A stretch of DNA of 64,000 nt from Aminiphilus circumscriptus DSM 16581 (GTDB lineage Bacteria > Synergistota > Synergistia > Synergistales > Aminiphilaceae), in contig NZ_JAFY01000002.1 of assembly GCF_000526375.1 (NCBI RefSeq), positions 496,001 to 560,000 on the forward strand. Reading direction: 5' to 3'. The notes beneath the pieces are model-generated. The model did not search any database. It was given only the letters and a program-made list of their open reading frames with translations, and was not told the origin of the DNA. Positions 1 through 8,222 of the stretch are shown here, piece after piece (the first letter of the stretch is position 1; each line of letters opens with the position of its first letter). A program made the position numbers and the translations under genes.

Positions 1-456
1 GCCGCCGCGGAAAGGGATTCCGTGGCCCGTGAGCACGTTCGGGATTTTGAGTACACCTTCGGTCTCGTCCTGCCCGCGCTGCGCGGACACCTCGCCGCCG
101 GAGCGGACCTGAGCGACGCGGTGGTGCGCACCTTTCTGCAGGTGCTCGCGGCCGTTCCCGACACGCTCATCGCCCGAAAGGCCGGAGACGAGGAGGCACG
201 GCGCATCTCCCGCCTGGCGGCGGAGCTTTTCGCCGCCGCGCCTTCCGCCGCTGTCTCTCCGCTGGAGCGACCGTTCCTCCGGGAGTTCGATGCCCTTCTC
301 CGCTCCGGAGGAAACCGGACCAATCCCGGGACCACTGCGGACCTGATCGCGGCGGGACTCTTTTGCCTTCTCTCGGAGAATCCCGGCGGGCGGGACGAAA
401 CGGTGCTGCGCTTTCGCAGGAGCGCCACCGGAGAGGAGTTCCTGCAGGTGCAATAA
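1..456 (+). CDS. Triphosphoribosyl-dephospho-CoA synthase family protein (3' part only)
   Basis: The reading frame is open from the first base, so the gene starts outside the window; the ATG at 22 is probably internal. The C-terminal motif NRTNPGTTADLIAAGLF is the signature of the CitG/MdcB family, which makes the prosthetic-group precursor 2'-(5''-triphosphoribosyl)-3'-dephospho-CoA from ATP and dephospho-CoA for citrate or malonate lyase-type acyl carrier proteins; archaeal-type relatives of unknown role share this motif. It converges on the cyuA-like gene. Which substrate carrier it serves cannot be seen here. Confidence 0.75.
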   Translation, partial: AAAERDSVAREHVRDFEYTFGLVLPALRGHLAAGADLSDAVVRTFLQVLAAVPDTLIARKAGDEEARRISRLAAELFAAAPSAAVSPLERPFLREFDALLRSGGNRTNPGTTADLIAAGLFCLLSENPGGRDETVLRFRRSATGEEFLQVQ

Positions 457-478
457 AAAAGCGCCCCCGCGGGGGCGC
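455..478 (-). terminator. Rho-independent terminator of the cyuA-like gene
   Basis: A GC-only hairpin (gcgccccc pairing with gggggcgc) is followed on the minus strand by six T residues. It lies beyond the stop of the minus-strand gene at 557-1840 and touches the stop codon of the converging plus-strand gene. Confidence 0.75.
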
Positions 479-556
479 GCACACTGAAAAACGGACAGAT
501 CGCCCCGGTGCTTCGGAAGCCATCGGGGTGGTTCATAAGACGCACGCGAAGTCGCC

Positions 557-1840
557 TCACGCGCCGGTGATGATCTGCAGGATCACCTCGTCCGTGTCCT
601 TCATGCCGGTGGTGCTGATGCGTCCGAGATGGCGGATGCTCTCCTCCGCGCTGGAGACGACGATGCCGTTCTTGCCGCTCATGGCCACGCCCTTTTCGGC
701 GAGGAGCGCCGCGAGAAGGGCCTCTCCCGCGGAGGTGGCGATCTTCAGCGCGCAGTCGTGCTTGGCCCCGTCGCAGAGCAGCCCCGCGAGGTTGCCGAGC
801 ATCATGTTGATCGCCGCTGCGATGGCGTCGTCGTCGCCGCCGAGCATCCAGGTCATTCCCGCGGCGGCTCCCGTTCCGGCGGCCACGGCGCAGCCGCAGA
901 CCGGCGAGAGCCGTCCCGTGAAGTTCTTGATGTAGAGCGTCACCAGGTGACTGAAGGCCAGCCCCCTCACGAGAACCTCTTCGCCCAACCCCCGGGCGTC
1001 CGCAAGGACCTTCAGCGGAACGACGGCGGTGATGCCGTGGTTGCCGCTTCCCGCGCTGCTCATCACCGGAAGGGGAACGCCTCCCATGCGGGCGTCCGTG
1101 GCGGCGGCGGCGACCATGCGGACCTTGCAGAGCAGGCTGTCCTCGATGACCCCCTCCTGCAGCAGCTCCCGGAAGGACCTCCCGATACCGAGTCCGGCCC
1201 CGAGACGGAGCCCCTCCTCGGCCATGGCCATGTTCATGGTCACGCCCTCCAGCAGAAATCGCAGCTCCTCCGGAGGAATCTCCCCGATCTCCCGGCGGAG
1301 CTCCGCCAGGGAGAGGCACGTCACGTCGAAGTCGTCTCCGGAATTGCCGGAAGCGCCGCTTTCCGCGCACCGAGCCGACGCGAAGACGATCTCGCCGTTG
1401 TGCGTGATGCGAACCACCTCGTCGTGTCTGTTCGCGATGACCGCCTCGGCCGCGTCCGTGGCCGTCTCGACCGTGGCTGACACGTACACGCCGGTCTTGT
1501 CCCGGTCGAAGCGGACCTCCACGAAGGGAAGCAGCTCCTCCGCCCGTTCGTAGTCCTCTTTCGAGCAGTTCTTCAGCACCTCCAGGCCGAGGTCCGGATT
1601 TCCTCCCGCGAAGGCGAGGGCCGCCGCGTAGGCGTTGCCCGTCTTGTCCGTTCCGGGGATGGTGACGCTGAAACCGTTCTTGTAGATGTTCGGGCTCACG
1701 ACGACGAGAATCCGCTCCGGTTTCCCCCGGACGAATTTTCGTGCGTTCGCCGTCGCCAGAGCGACGGCGATGGGTTCCGTACAGCCCACGGCGGGTTTCA
1801 CCTGTCTTCGCAGTGTCTGGAGCAGTTTCTCCCTGTACAT
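557..1840 (-). CDS. L-cysteine desulfidase / L-serine dehydratase-like protein (CyuA/UPF0597 family)
   Basis: A 427-residue protein of the family that includes methanococcal L-cysteine desulfidase and E. coli CyuA (YhaM). These are cytosolic iron-sulfur lyases that split cysteine (or serine) to pyruvate, ammonia and sulfide. Conserved cysteines that could hold the cluster are in VGCTEPIAVALA near the N-terminus, in SPVCGCAVAAGTGAAAG near residue 320, and in LCDGAKHDCALKIATSAGEA about 40 residues later. The ATG at 1840 follows AAAGGAGAG. It lies downstream of the lys operon on the same strand but is separated by 486 bases, so it is probably an independent unit. Cysteine versus serine preference is not visible. 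Confidence 0.8.
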   Translation of the reverse strand: MYREKLLQTLRRQVKPAVGCTEPIAVALATANARKFVRGKPERILVVVSPNIYKNGFSVTIPGTDKTGNAYAAALAFAGGNPDLGLEVLKNCSKEDYERAEELLPFVEVRFDRDKTGVYVSATVETATDAAEAVIANRHDEVVRITHNGEIVFASARCAESGASGNSGDDFDVTCLSLAELRREIGEIPPEELRFLLEGVTMNMAMAEEGLRLGAGLGIGRSFRELLQEGVIEDSLLCKVRMVAAAATDARMGGVPLPVMSSAGSGNHGITAVVPLKVLADARGLGEEVLVRGLAFSHLVTLYIKNFTGRLSPVCGCAVAAGTGAAAGMTWMLGGDDDAIAAAINMMLGNLAGLLCDGAKHDCALKIATSAGEALLAALLAEKGVAMSGKNGIVVSSAEESIRHLGRISTTGMKDTDEVILQIITGA

Positions 1841-2326
1841 GATGGGTGCTCTCTCCTTTGGGGACCGCCGAGAGGGAGACGAGGATCTCTCCTTTTCGAT
1901 GCGGACGCGGGGAAGATCGTTTTCCGAAAAGACAGAAAAGCAGTGCTGCTTTCGGAATCCAGAAGCAACAGTACCACATCTCGAAAGTCCTCTTCAAGGG
2001 AAATGATATTTCCGCGGGGGCGCCTCTGTGGCGCAAAACCCACGAGGCGCGGACGGAGCCCAGCCCCTACCTCAACATGAACCTGTTGCTCGAACACAAA
2101 AAGGCACTCCTGGAAACGTGTGGCTCACCGCCGCAGGTGGCAGCCAGACACCATGAAAACCTTTTTTCGCAGGAGTGATCACACAGCTCGTCCTCGTCGC
2201 CGGGCGGTTTCTTCGGGGTGTGGGGGAATGTTCCTACAGAAGGCGCGAAAGGGTACCGGAAACTCCTCCGGGAAAGAGGGGTGTCCGGTACCCGTCGCCT
2301 GCGCAGTCGGGTGAAAACGAGCGCGT
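1841..2326. other. Non-coding gap between cyuA-like gene and lysK
   Basis: No convincing gene. It holds a small palindrome (aaagcag/ctgcttt near 1938), a perfect 10-bp inverted repeat listed separately (2251-2293), and a 17-bp stretch around 2150-2166 (minus strand aaaggttttcatggtgt) that recurs on the plus strand near 8432-8448. Short ORFs here are antisense or low quality. Confidence 0.5.
2246..2293 (-). terminator. Hairpin after lysK, candidate operon terminator
   Basis: gggtaccgga (2251-2260) pairs perfectly with tccggtaccc (2284-2293), with a small inner stem. It starts about 34 bases past the lysK stop. The following minus-strand bases are only weakly T-rich (CTTTCGC), so its strength is uncertain. 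Confidence 0.45.
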
Positions 2327-3382
2327 TCAGGCTCTTTCCGAGGCGGTGAAGGCCGGAATGGCTCTCTCCACCACCGTCGTCGCCGTTTCGAGATCGTCCA
2401 GGTTGAGCCGTTCCTGGTCCGTGTGGTCCAGTTTGCTGTCTCCGGGGCCGTAGGCCACGAGGGGGCATCCCCAGGCGGCGGCGAGATTGAAATCCGCCGT
2501 GCCCCCTTTGGCGAGCAGACGCGGAGCGGTGCCAAGCACGGAGCGCACCGCTGTGCGAAAGGCGAGCACGGCGGGGTCGTTCTTCGGGCGTTCCGCCGCG
2601 GCTACGGAGTCCAGGACCTCCAGCTCCACCTGCTGAAGCGTCGCGAGAATCTCCAGGTTCCGGGTCCATTCCTCCGGGTCCGCTCCGAGAGGAAGGCGCA
2701 GGTCCAGCTCCACCAGCGCATGCCGCGCCCCCTCCTCCCGTCCTTCCATGAAGGCCACCGAGCCGGAGGTGCGGGCCGCGAGAGGGGCCGTTTTGTCGTC
2801 CCGGAGTTCCACTTCGTCCAGAACGGCGGCGGCGGCCCGGAGGCAGGCCGTCAGAGGGCCGGAGGAACCGCTTCGGTGCGCACCTCCGTCCCGGGCGGAA
2901 AGGCGCAGGAGGAGCCGTCCCCGGTAGGCGAGGGTGACTCCGTCCGTTCCCGAGGGCTCGCCGATAACACAGCCGCACGGGGTGTGTCGGGAGAGGCGAT
3001 GGCGCATGCCCAGGGAATCTCGCTCCTCTCCCACGACGCCCACGAAGGTGAGGCGCCATTTCTCGGGGAGGCGTGCACGCCCACCCCCCACGGCGAGAGC
3101 GCAGAGCGGTCCCTTTGCGTCCACGGTGCCGCGCCCCCAGAGAATCCGATCGTCCCGGCGCAGTGGAGGTCCCCCGGGGACGGTGTCCACGTGTCCTACC
3201 AGCAGGAGTTCCCGTTCGCCCCGCCCTCTCGTGGCCACCACGTTGCCCACCTCGTCCAGAAAGGCCTCTTCCCATCCGAGGGAGGGAAGGGTGTCCCGGA
3301 GATGGCGGCAGGCTCGCTCTTCCTGGCCGGAGACGCTCGGAATCGCCGCAAGGTCTTCAAGGAGCCGTTCCGCCGCGGACAT
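2327..3382 (-). CDS. lysK: LysW-lysine/LysW-ornithine hydrolase (M20 peptidase)
   Basis: 351 residues. Last step of the LysW pathway: it releases lysine (or ornithine) from the carrier protein. M20 metallopeptidase features are visible: GHVDTVPG with the first metal ligands, GRGTVDAKGP with the bridging Asp, GEERDS with the catalytic Glu pair, GEPSG, and KLDHTDQERL with the last His. It begins one base after the lysJ stop (TGA C ATG), which implies translational coupling and makes it the distal gene of the lysW operon. Assignment as LysK rather than a general ArgE-type deacylase rests on this context; lysine versus ornithine is not decided by sequence. Confidence 0.85.
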   Translation of the reverse strand: MSAAERLLEDLAAIPSVSGQEERACRHLRDTLPSLGWEEAFLDEVGNVVATRGRGERELLLVGHVDTVPGGPPLRRDDRILWGRGTVDAKGPLCALAVGGGRARLPEKWRLTFVGVVGEERDSLGMRHRLSRHTPCGCVIGEPSGTDGVTLAYRGRLLLRLSARDGGAHRSGSSGPLTACLRAAAAVLDEVELRDDKTAPLAARTSGSVAFMEGREEGARHALVELDLRLPLGADPEEWTRNLEILATLQQVELEVLDSVAAAERPKNDPAVLAFRTAVRSVLGTAPRLLAKGGTADFNLAAAWGCPLVAYGPGDSKLDHTDQERLNLDDLETATTVVERAIPAFTASERA

Positions 3383-3383
3383 G

Positions 3384-4505
3384 TCACGCCGCCGAGAGAA
3401 GGTCCGCGAGAGCGGCCACGGCGCGTCGGACGCTTTCCTCCGAGGCGGAAAGAGGCGGGAGAAAGCGCACCGCCTTGGGTCCTGAGGAAAGGGCGAGAAC
3501 GCCCCGTTCCTGCAGAGCCGTCACGATGGGAGCTGCGGGCTCGTCGAGAGACACCCCCACCAGAAGCCCCAGGCCGAGCACGCCGGTGATCCGGGGCGAG
3601 GAAATCGCCCCGAGGGCGTCACGAAAGATCTTCCCGAGGGCATCCGCCCGCTCGAGCAGGCCTTCCTGGAGCAGGCCGAAGGCGGCGTGTCCCACCGCGC
3701 AGACCAGCGGGTTGCCTCCGTAGGTGGAGCCGTGCCCTCCCGGGGGGAAAGAGCCGAGCCGCCGGCGCCACAGAAGAGCCCCTGCGGGAAGTCCCCCCGC
3801 GAGCCCCTTGGCGAGGCAGACCAGATCGGGGTCGAGCCCTGTCCTGGAAGAGGCGAGGAGCGCACCGCAGCGCCCCCATCCGGTCTGGATCTCGTCGGCA
3901 ACGAGGAGCGCGCCCCACCGGCGGCATGCCTCGGTGAGAGCCTTGCCCACCCCGGCGGAAAGGGTGGCCATGCCTCCCTCGCCCTGGACGGGCTCCACGA
4001 AGACCGCCGCCACGTGCTCGTCCACGGCGTCCGGAAGTTGTTCCGGCTCCAGATGCTCCACGGAAAGGAGCCACTCCTTCCAGGGAGCGCGGTACCGTGG
4101 ATTGAAGGTCAGCCCCAACGCGCCCAGGGTGCGGCCGTGAAAGGCCCGGCGGAGAGCGAGAATGCGCCTCCGCCCGGGATGGACCACCCGGAGGAGCTTC
4201 AGCGCCGCCTCCACCGCCTCGGTGCCGCTGTTGCAGAGAAAGGCCCGGCTCTCGGGGAGCACCGACTCCAGATCTGCGAGGAAACGCTCCCGAAAGGGAG
4301 AGGAGAGCCCTGCGCCGATGGTCCAGGGAGATGCCGCGGCCTCCTCCAGCGCGAGGCGAAGGCGGGGATGAGCGTGCCCGAAGAGGGCCGCGCCATGCCC
4401 GGCGAGAAAATCCACGTACTCCCGTCCCGTCGCGTCCGTCACCCGGTCTCCCGAGCCGGACAAAACGGTCAGCCCGCGAGAACCGTAGAGGAGGGACTGT
4501 TCCAT
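3384..4505 (-). CDS. lysJ: LysW-carrier aminotransferase (class III, ArgD/LysJ)
   Basis: 373 residues from the ATG at 4505, preceded by GGAAGGGG. PLP-dependent class III aminotransferase: SGTEAVEAALKLLR (phosphate loop), ADEIQTGWGR (Asp contacting the pyridine nitrogen) and LAKGLAGGLPAGA with the Schiff-base Lys. It transaminates the LysW-bound semialdehyde using glutamate. The start overlaps the last 37 bases of lysZ. The longer open frame upstream is antisense-like sequence inside lysZ and is not used. Confidence 0.88.
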   Translation of the reverse strand: MEQSLLYGSRGLTVLSGSGDRVTDATGREYVDFLAGHGAALFGHAHPRLRLALEEAAASPWTIGAGLSSPFRERFLADLESVLPESRAFLCNSGTEAVEAALKLLRVVHPGRRRILALRRAFHGRTLGALGLTFNPRYRAPWKEWLLSVEHLEPEQLPDAVDEHVAAVFVEPVQGEGGMATLSAGVGKALTEACRRWGALLVADEIQTGWGRCGALLASSRTGLDPDLVCLAKGLAGGLPAGALLWRRRLGSFPPGGHGSTYGGNPLVCAVGHAAFGLLQEGLLERADALGKIFRDALGAISSPRITGVLGLGLLVGVSLDEPAAPIVTALQERGVLALSSGPKAVRFLPPLSASEESVRRAVAALADLLSAA

Positions 4506-5305
4506 AGATGCGTTCCCCTTCCTGAGAGGGCCGCTTCCAGAGGACGCCGCACGCGACTGTCCCCGAGGATGACCCTCGGTACGCCCGCTTCGAGGGCTTC
4601 CCGGCAGGCCCGAAGCTTGCGTTTCATGTTTCCCTGGGCCGCCTTCTCCAGGGAGTCCCATGTCTCGGGACTTCCCGAGGGAATGAGCGTCGTGGCGTCT
4701 CTCGGGTCCGCCAGAAGCCCAGGAACGTTGGAGAGGATGAGCAGCACCTCCGCGCCCAGGGCGCCCGCGAAGACTGCGGCGAGACGATCTCCGTCCACGT
4801 TGAGGTTTTTTCCGCTCTCTCGGTCCCGGGCGAGCGGTGGAAGGACGGGAAGCATTCCCTTCCGCCACGCCTCCTCGAGAAGCGTCGTCTCCACCCGTGT
4901 CACGGTGCCGCTCCAGTTTCCCCGGAGCAGCCGCACCCGACCGTCCTCCACGGAGCGGAGGATGTCCTTTCGCTCCGCCTCCGCCGTGTTCGCCAGGTCG
5001 GGAAAGAGCGCGACGCCCCGGACTCCCTCGGCGCGGAGGGCCCAGAGAAGATCTCGGGACACTCGGGACGCGGCGGTCTCGAAGAGCTCTCGCTCCACCT
5101 CGCCGACAAAGCGGCTCCGATATCCCGAGGGACTCATCACATGCCGCAGCGGAACGCCCCGTTCCTCGCAGAGGGTGTTCATGGCGCCCCCCGCGCCGTG
5201 AACGAGGAGCCACTGCTCTCCTTGGCGCGTTCGCTCCGCCAGCTCCCGAACCAGCCCCTTGCACTCGTTGCCGCATGCGCCGCCGAGTTTGACCACGCCT
5301 TTCAT
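4469..5305 (-). CDS. lysZ: LysW-aminoadipate/glutamate kinase (ArgB/LysZ)
   Basis: 278 residues, amino-acid kinase family. It phosphorylates the side-chain carboxylate of the LysW-bound substrate. Visible family motifs are VVKLGGACG at the N-terminus, VHGAGGAMN (phosphate-binding glycines; acetylglutamate kinases have a related VHGGG loop), LNVDGDRLAA and GNMKRKLRA near the C-terminus. Preceded by AAAGGGG and located between lysY and lysJ. The C-terminus overlaps lysJ by 37 bases. The match to LysZ over plain ArgB rests on the neighbouring lysW and lysX. Confidence 0.87.
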   Translation of the reverse strand: MKGVVKLGGACGNECKGLVRELAERTRQGEQWLLVHGAGGAMNTLCEERGVPLRHVMSPSGYRSRFVGEVERELFETAASRVSRDLLWALRAEGVRGVALFPDLANTAEAERKDILRSVEDGRVRLLRGNWSGTVTRVETTLLEEAWRKGMLPVLPPLARDRESGKNLNVDGDRLAAVFAGALGAEVLLILSNVPGLLADPRDATTLIPSGSPETWDSLEKAAQGNMKRKLRACREALEAGVPRVILGDSRVRRPLEAALSGRGTHLWNSPSSTVLAG

Positions 5306-5368
5306 GATGCATATCGCCCCTTTCGTTCGTTTTTTTCGTTGCAGCCGCTTCGCGCGGCTGTTGTTCCG

Positions 5369-6418
5369 CTAGGCCGGGAAGACCGGCATCATGTCCAGAC
5401 CGAGGGTTTCGTCGAAGCCCGCCATGAGGTTCGCGGACTGCAGTGCGCTTCCCGCGGCGCCCTTGATCAGATTGTCCAGGGCACACCCCGCGAGAAGCCG
5501 CCTGCCTCCGGGATGTCGTTCAAAGCCAACTAGCACCTGGTTGCTTCCGAGGACGTAGCGCGGATCGGGAAGGCGCAGATGGGTCGGCTTCGCGGCGGTG
5601 CACCGCACGAAGGGCTCGTTTCTGTAGGTGTTCCGGTAGAGGCTCCAGATCTCCCCCTCGCTCAATGGAGTGGAAAGGCGAACCGAGGCGAGGAGTTGCA
5701 CGCCCCGGACGAGTTCCACCGCCGTGAGGGAGAGGGAAAGGCACTCCTCGGAAAGCGCCAGTTCCTGGGCGACCTCCGCCAGATGCCGATGGAAGAAGGG
5801 TGTGACCACCCGTAGGCTGCGGCTCCGCATGGGATGATGACTCCCCGGAGAGGGCTCGGCTCCGCCCTCGGAGGAGCCCACCCGCAGGTCGAGATGGGCC
5901 TCCTCCACCACTCCTGCCCGGGCAAGGGGAAGGAGTCCGAGAATGGCGCAGGTGGCGTTGCACCCTACTCCGGAGACGCACCGGGCCTGCCGCAGCTCCT
6001 CCCGGTGCAGTTCGGGAAGGCCGTAGACGCGTTCCGAGAGCAGCTCCGGCGCCTCGTGGGGATGACCGTACCACCGGGCGTAGCGTTCGGGGTCGGCGAG
6101 GCGGAGGTCCGCCGAGAGATCCACCACGCGGACCCCGCGGGAAAGATAGTTCTGCACCACTGGAAGAGACGCGCCGTGGGGAAGGGCCAGAAACGCCAGA
6201 TCCGGCGTATTGTCCTCGGTCTCTTCCGGACCGGAGAAACGAAGCTCGTCGTAGGCGCCCCGGAGGTGGGAATGGACGCTCGTCACGGGATGCCCCGCAT
6301 GGCTTCGGGAGATAACCCGGCTCACTCGAAATCCGGGATGGCGCGCAAGAAGGCGCAGCAGCTCGCCTCCGGTCATGCCCGCGCCGCCCCAGACGGCCAC
6401 GGTCAGTACATTCCGCAT
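5369..6418 (-). CDS. lysY: LysW-phosphate reductase (ArgC/LysY)
   Basis: 349 residues from the ATG at 6418, 7 bases after GAGGAGG. NADPH-dependent reductase that turns the LysW-bound acyl phosphate into the semialdehyde. The N-terminal nucleotide-binding loop is GGAGMTGGELLRLLARHP, and the catalytic Cys is in SGVGCNATCAILGL. A run of conserved histidines (SHHPMRSRS) follows. Its start codon overlaps the end of the 76-residue basic leader ORF, and a terminator hairpin lies just upstream, so expression of lysY and everything distal may be adjusted separately from lysW-lysX. A longer in-frame upstream extension exists but has no ribosome-binding site. Confidence 0.87.
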   Translation of the reverse strand: MRNVLTVAVWGGAGMTGGELLRLLARHPGFRVSRVISRSHAGHPVTSVHSHLRGAYDELRFSGPEETEDNTPDLAFLALPHGASLPVVQNYLSRGVRVVDLSADLRLADPERYARWYGHPHEAPELLSERVYGLPELHREELRQARCVSGVGCNATCAILGLLPLARAGVVEEAHLDLRVGSSEGGAEPSPGSHHPMRSRSLRVVTPFFHRHLAEVAQELALSEECLSLSLTAVELVRGVQLLASVRLSTPLSEGEIWSLYRNTYRNEPFVRCTAAKPTHLRLPDPRYVLGSNQVLVGFERHPGGRRLLAGCALDNLIKGAAGSALQSANLMAGFDETLGLDMMPVFPA

Positions 6419-6633
6419 AGTTCGACCTCCTCTTCGGGGGTAGGGAAAAAGAAAAGACCCGCGCTCCTTCGAGTCGCGGGTCGTCGGGAAACTCCTTCCG
6501 GTATGGAAGAGAACCAAAGCTCCGGTTCCTCCTCCGCCTCCGCCCACGACCCGTCTGCGGCGCTTCGCTTGGAAGCCCGCTTACAACGCTTGTTCCGTCT
6601 CGTTTTTGTTCGTGTCCGGGAAATGTTCTCCAT
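6403..6633 (-). CDS. Arg/Lys-rich small ORF between lysX and lysY, candidate leader peptide
   Basis: A 76-residue ORF starts at ATG 6633, 24 bases after the lysX stop, behind a good AAAAGGA site. Residues 6-23 contain seven Arg and four Lys (RTRTKTRRNKRCKR is the core). The Arg codons include CGA, AGA and CGT, unlike the GC-rich usage around it. It stops inside lysY (overlap 16 bases). A terminator and a matching antiterminator segment lie in its second half. I infer a regulatory leader for this Lys/Arg operon; a real small protein or chance frame is possible. The ORF running through the terminator is unlike a classical attenuator, where the stop codon precedes it. Confidence 0.45.
   Translation of the reverse strand: MENISRTRTKTRRNKRCKRASKRSAADGSWAEAEEEPELWFSSIPEGVSRRPATRRSAGLFFFPTPEEEVELCGMY
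6446..6482 (-). terminator. Intra-operon terminator/attenuator before lysY
   Basis: gacccgcg (6456-6463) pairs with cgcgggtc (6475-6482), 8 bp with an 11-base loop, followed on the minus strand by a T-rich run (plus 6446-6455 aaaaagaaaa). The ascending arm, extended to ACGACCCG (6484-6477), is perfectly complementary to CGGGTCGT further upstream (6553-6546), so an alternative antiterminator can form. Confidence 0.6.
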
Positions 6634-6657
6634 CACGGAAGATCCTTTTCCGGGCTG

Positions 6658-7512
6658 CTAGGCCGCCGCCGCAAGACTCCAGGCGTGGCGCACCACTGCG
6701 CCGGGAATGTCCACGCCGGTGGGTTCGATGGAATTGCGGAATTCCGCGCTGTCGTTCACCTCGTTCACGAGCCATCCCCGGGCGGAGGCGAAAAGATCCA
6801 CCGCGAGAAAATCGCCTCCGAGAGCTTCCTGGACCTGCCGCAGCAGGGTTTCGAGTGTCGTGTCGAGAGGGTGGTTTTCCGCCCGTCCTCCCCGGGCGGT
6901 GTTGGTGATCCAGTGGTCGCTCCGTCGCCGGATGGCGCAAAGCGGCTCTCCGCCCACCACGAAGGCCCGCAGGTCGTATCCCTCCGCTTTGTCCACGTAT
7001 TCCTGAAGGTAGAACAAGCCGTGTCGCCCTCCGAGATGTTCCTTGTGCTCCACCAGAGCCTCCGCGGCGTCCCGGTCGTTCACCTTCGCCAGAAGGCGTC
7101 CCCAGCTTCCCGAGACGGGTTTCATCACCAGGGGATAGCCCAGTTCGTCCGCGGCGGCGAGGGCGCCCTCCACGGAAAAGGCCACGCGGTACGCGGGCTG
7201 TGGCACTCCGGCCCGCTCCAGGGCGAGGGTCGTGGCGAGCTTGTCTCCGCAGAGCCGCATCACCGCCGAGGGGTTCATCACCCGTGCGCCCCGGGTCTCC
7301 AGGAAGGCCGCGAGGGATTCATTGTGTCCGTGGGCGATGCACCGGGCCAACACGACATCACCAGAAAGAGTCCGCGAGGGATCTCCCCAGGCGTCGTCCG
7401 TCACGTCCTCCAAAAGAACGGGAATGTCCAGGCGCCGGGCCGCCTCGGCGAGGAGCTTCTCCTCCGTGCGGAGGCGGGAATGAAAGATCCGCAAGGGGCG
7501 TGCCTGTCCCAT
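6658..7512 (-). CDS. lysX: LysW ligase, ATP-grasp (LysX/ArgX)
   Basis: 284 residues from the ATG at 7512, one base after the lysW stop. RimK-type ATP-grasp ligase that joins the alpha-amino group of 2-aminoadipate or glutamate to the C-terminal Glu of LysW. Visible: [16 protein letters not shown] (ATP-binding Lys), [19 protein letters not shown], and [14 protein letters not shown] with metal ligands. The stretch [11 protein letters not shown] resembles what I remember as the aminoadipate-type LysX signature rather than ArgX; that recall is tentative, so the product may be lysine, ornithine or both. Confidence 0.85.
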   Translation of the reverse strand: MGQARPLRIFHSRLRTEEKLLAEAARRLDIPVLLEDVTDDAWGDPSRTLSGDVVLARCIAHGHNESLAAFLETRGARVMNPSAVMRLCGDKLATTLALERAGVPQPAYRVAFSVEGALAAADELGYPLVMKPVSGSWGRLLAKVNDRDAAEALVEHKEHLGGRHGLFYLQEYVDKAEGYDLRAFVVGGEPLCAIRRRSDHWITNTARGGRAENHPLDTTLETLLRQVQEALGGDFLAVDLFASARGWLVNEVNDSAEFRNSIEPTGVDIPGAVVRHAWSLAAAA

Positions 7513-7513
7513 C

Positions 7514-7696
7514 CTACTCGCCCCAGTCTTCCTGAACCTGGGGGGCTTCCTCCACCGCCACCGGGTCCAGGGACACCACCTCAAGCTCGGTGCCGCAGTC
7601 CCCGCAGAGGAGGATTTCCCCCACCAGAACATTTTCGGGAAGCGCCACGCTTCCCTCGCAGACCACACAGACCGCCCGTCGTTCCGATTCCGCCAT
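7514..7696 (-). CDS. lysW: Amino-group carrier protein LysW
   Basis: 60 residues, acidic, from the ATG at 7696 behind AAAGGAGAG. N-terminal zinc ribbon with CVVC and CGDC pairs, and the diagnostic C-terminal EDWGE whose last Glu carries the substrate through the pathway. First structural gene after the T-box leader. Longer open frames through it have no ribosome-binding site. This is the strongest marker that the following ArgB/C/D/E-like enzymes use carrier-bound rather than acetylated intermediates. Confidence 0.93.
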   Translation of the reverse strand: MAESERRAVCVVCEGSVALPENVLVGEILLCGDCGTELEVVSLDPVAVEEAPQVQEDWGE

Positions 7697-7800
7697 CGTG
7701 CTCTCTCCTTTCTTTTTGTCGCCACTCTCCACCGCGCGCCCTCCGGTTCGGTTCTTCGTCCGTCGCCCGGCAAAGCGGTTTGCACCGGTTCCGTGCATAC

Positions 7801-8045
7801 AAAAAGGCCCGTCCCCTCTCAGGGACGGGCCTTGAACCCGCGGTACCACCCTGCTTGAGCGCACACCTGTGCGCTCCCGCTCCCGGCCTGTCACGGCGGC
7901 CGAACTCCGGGACGCGTACTCCAGGAAAACCCCTTTCCGCTCCAGCTCCGCGAGCTTTCGGCATTTCCGGAACCTTCCCGAAGGCGCCTCGCAGCCGGTG
8001 AGCGCCTCTCTCTGGCGGGATTTTTCCGTGCCTCTCGCTTCATCG
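7801..8045 (-). promoter_or_regulatory. T-box riboswitch upstream of lysW
   Basis: On the minus strand, AGGGTGGTACCGCGG (7852-7838) is the canonical T-box antiterminator bulge that pairs with the acceptor end of uncharged tRNA. It is followed by a terminator hairpin GGCCCGTCCC/GGGACGGGCC (7831-7806) and TTTTT. Upstream is a stem I-like region: GCGAG (8038-8034) pairs with CTCGC (7954-7950), with an AGAGAG segment and a GGCGC/GCGCC distal hairpin. The specifier triplet cannot be assigned safely: AAA (Lys), ATG and TGC all sit in the candidate loop GGAAATGCCGAAAG. Read-through is expected when the cognate tRNA is uncharged. Confidence 0.9.
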
Positions 8046-8149
8046 CCATTGCCTTTCCGCTCGGTTCCGATCCCCTCTTCACAAAAAAAGCGCTTTCGTG
8101 ATCGCGAGTTTCCTCCGGAGGGATCCTGCGGAAATTCTGTTTGCGAAGA

Positions 8150-8177
8150 ATCTTACACGACGATCCAAAAATGTCAA
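8150..8177 (-). promoter_or_regulatory. Sigma70-type promoter of the lysW operon
   Basis: TTGACA (8177-8172), 16-base spacer, TAAGAT (8155-8150) on the minus strand. Start of transcription would be near 8143, about 100 bases before the T-box stem I. Confidence 0.65.
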
Positions 8178-8222
8178 GAGGAACGAAGCAGACTTGGAAC
8201 GAGGCAGGGAGAATGTCATCCC

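Noticed and set aside
7697-8143. Lysine (L-box) riboswitch before lysW
   Set aside because: The leader carries the T-box consensus and a T-box-type terminator; no lysine-riboswitch core was recognised.
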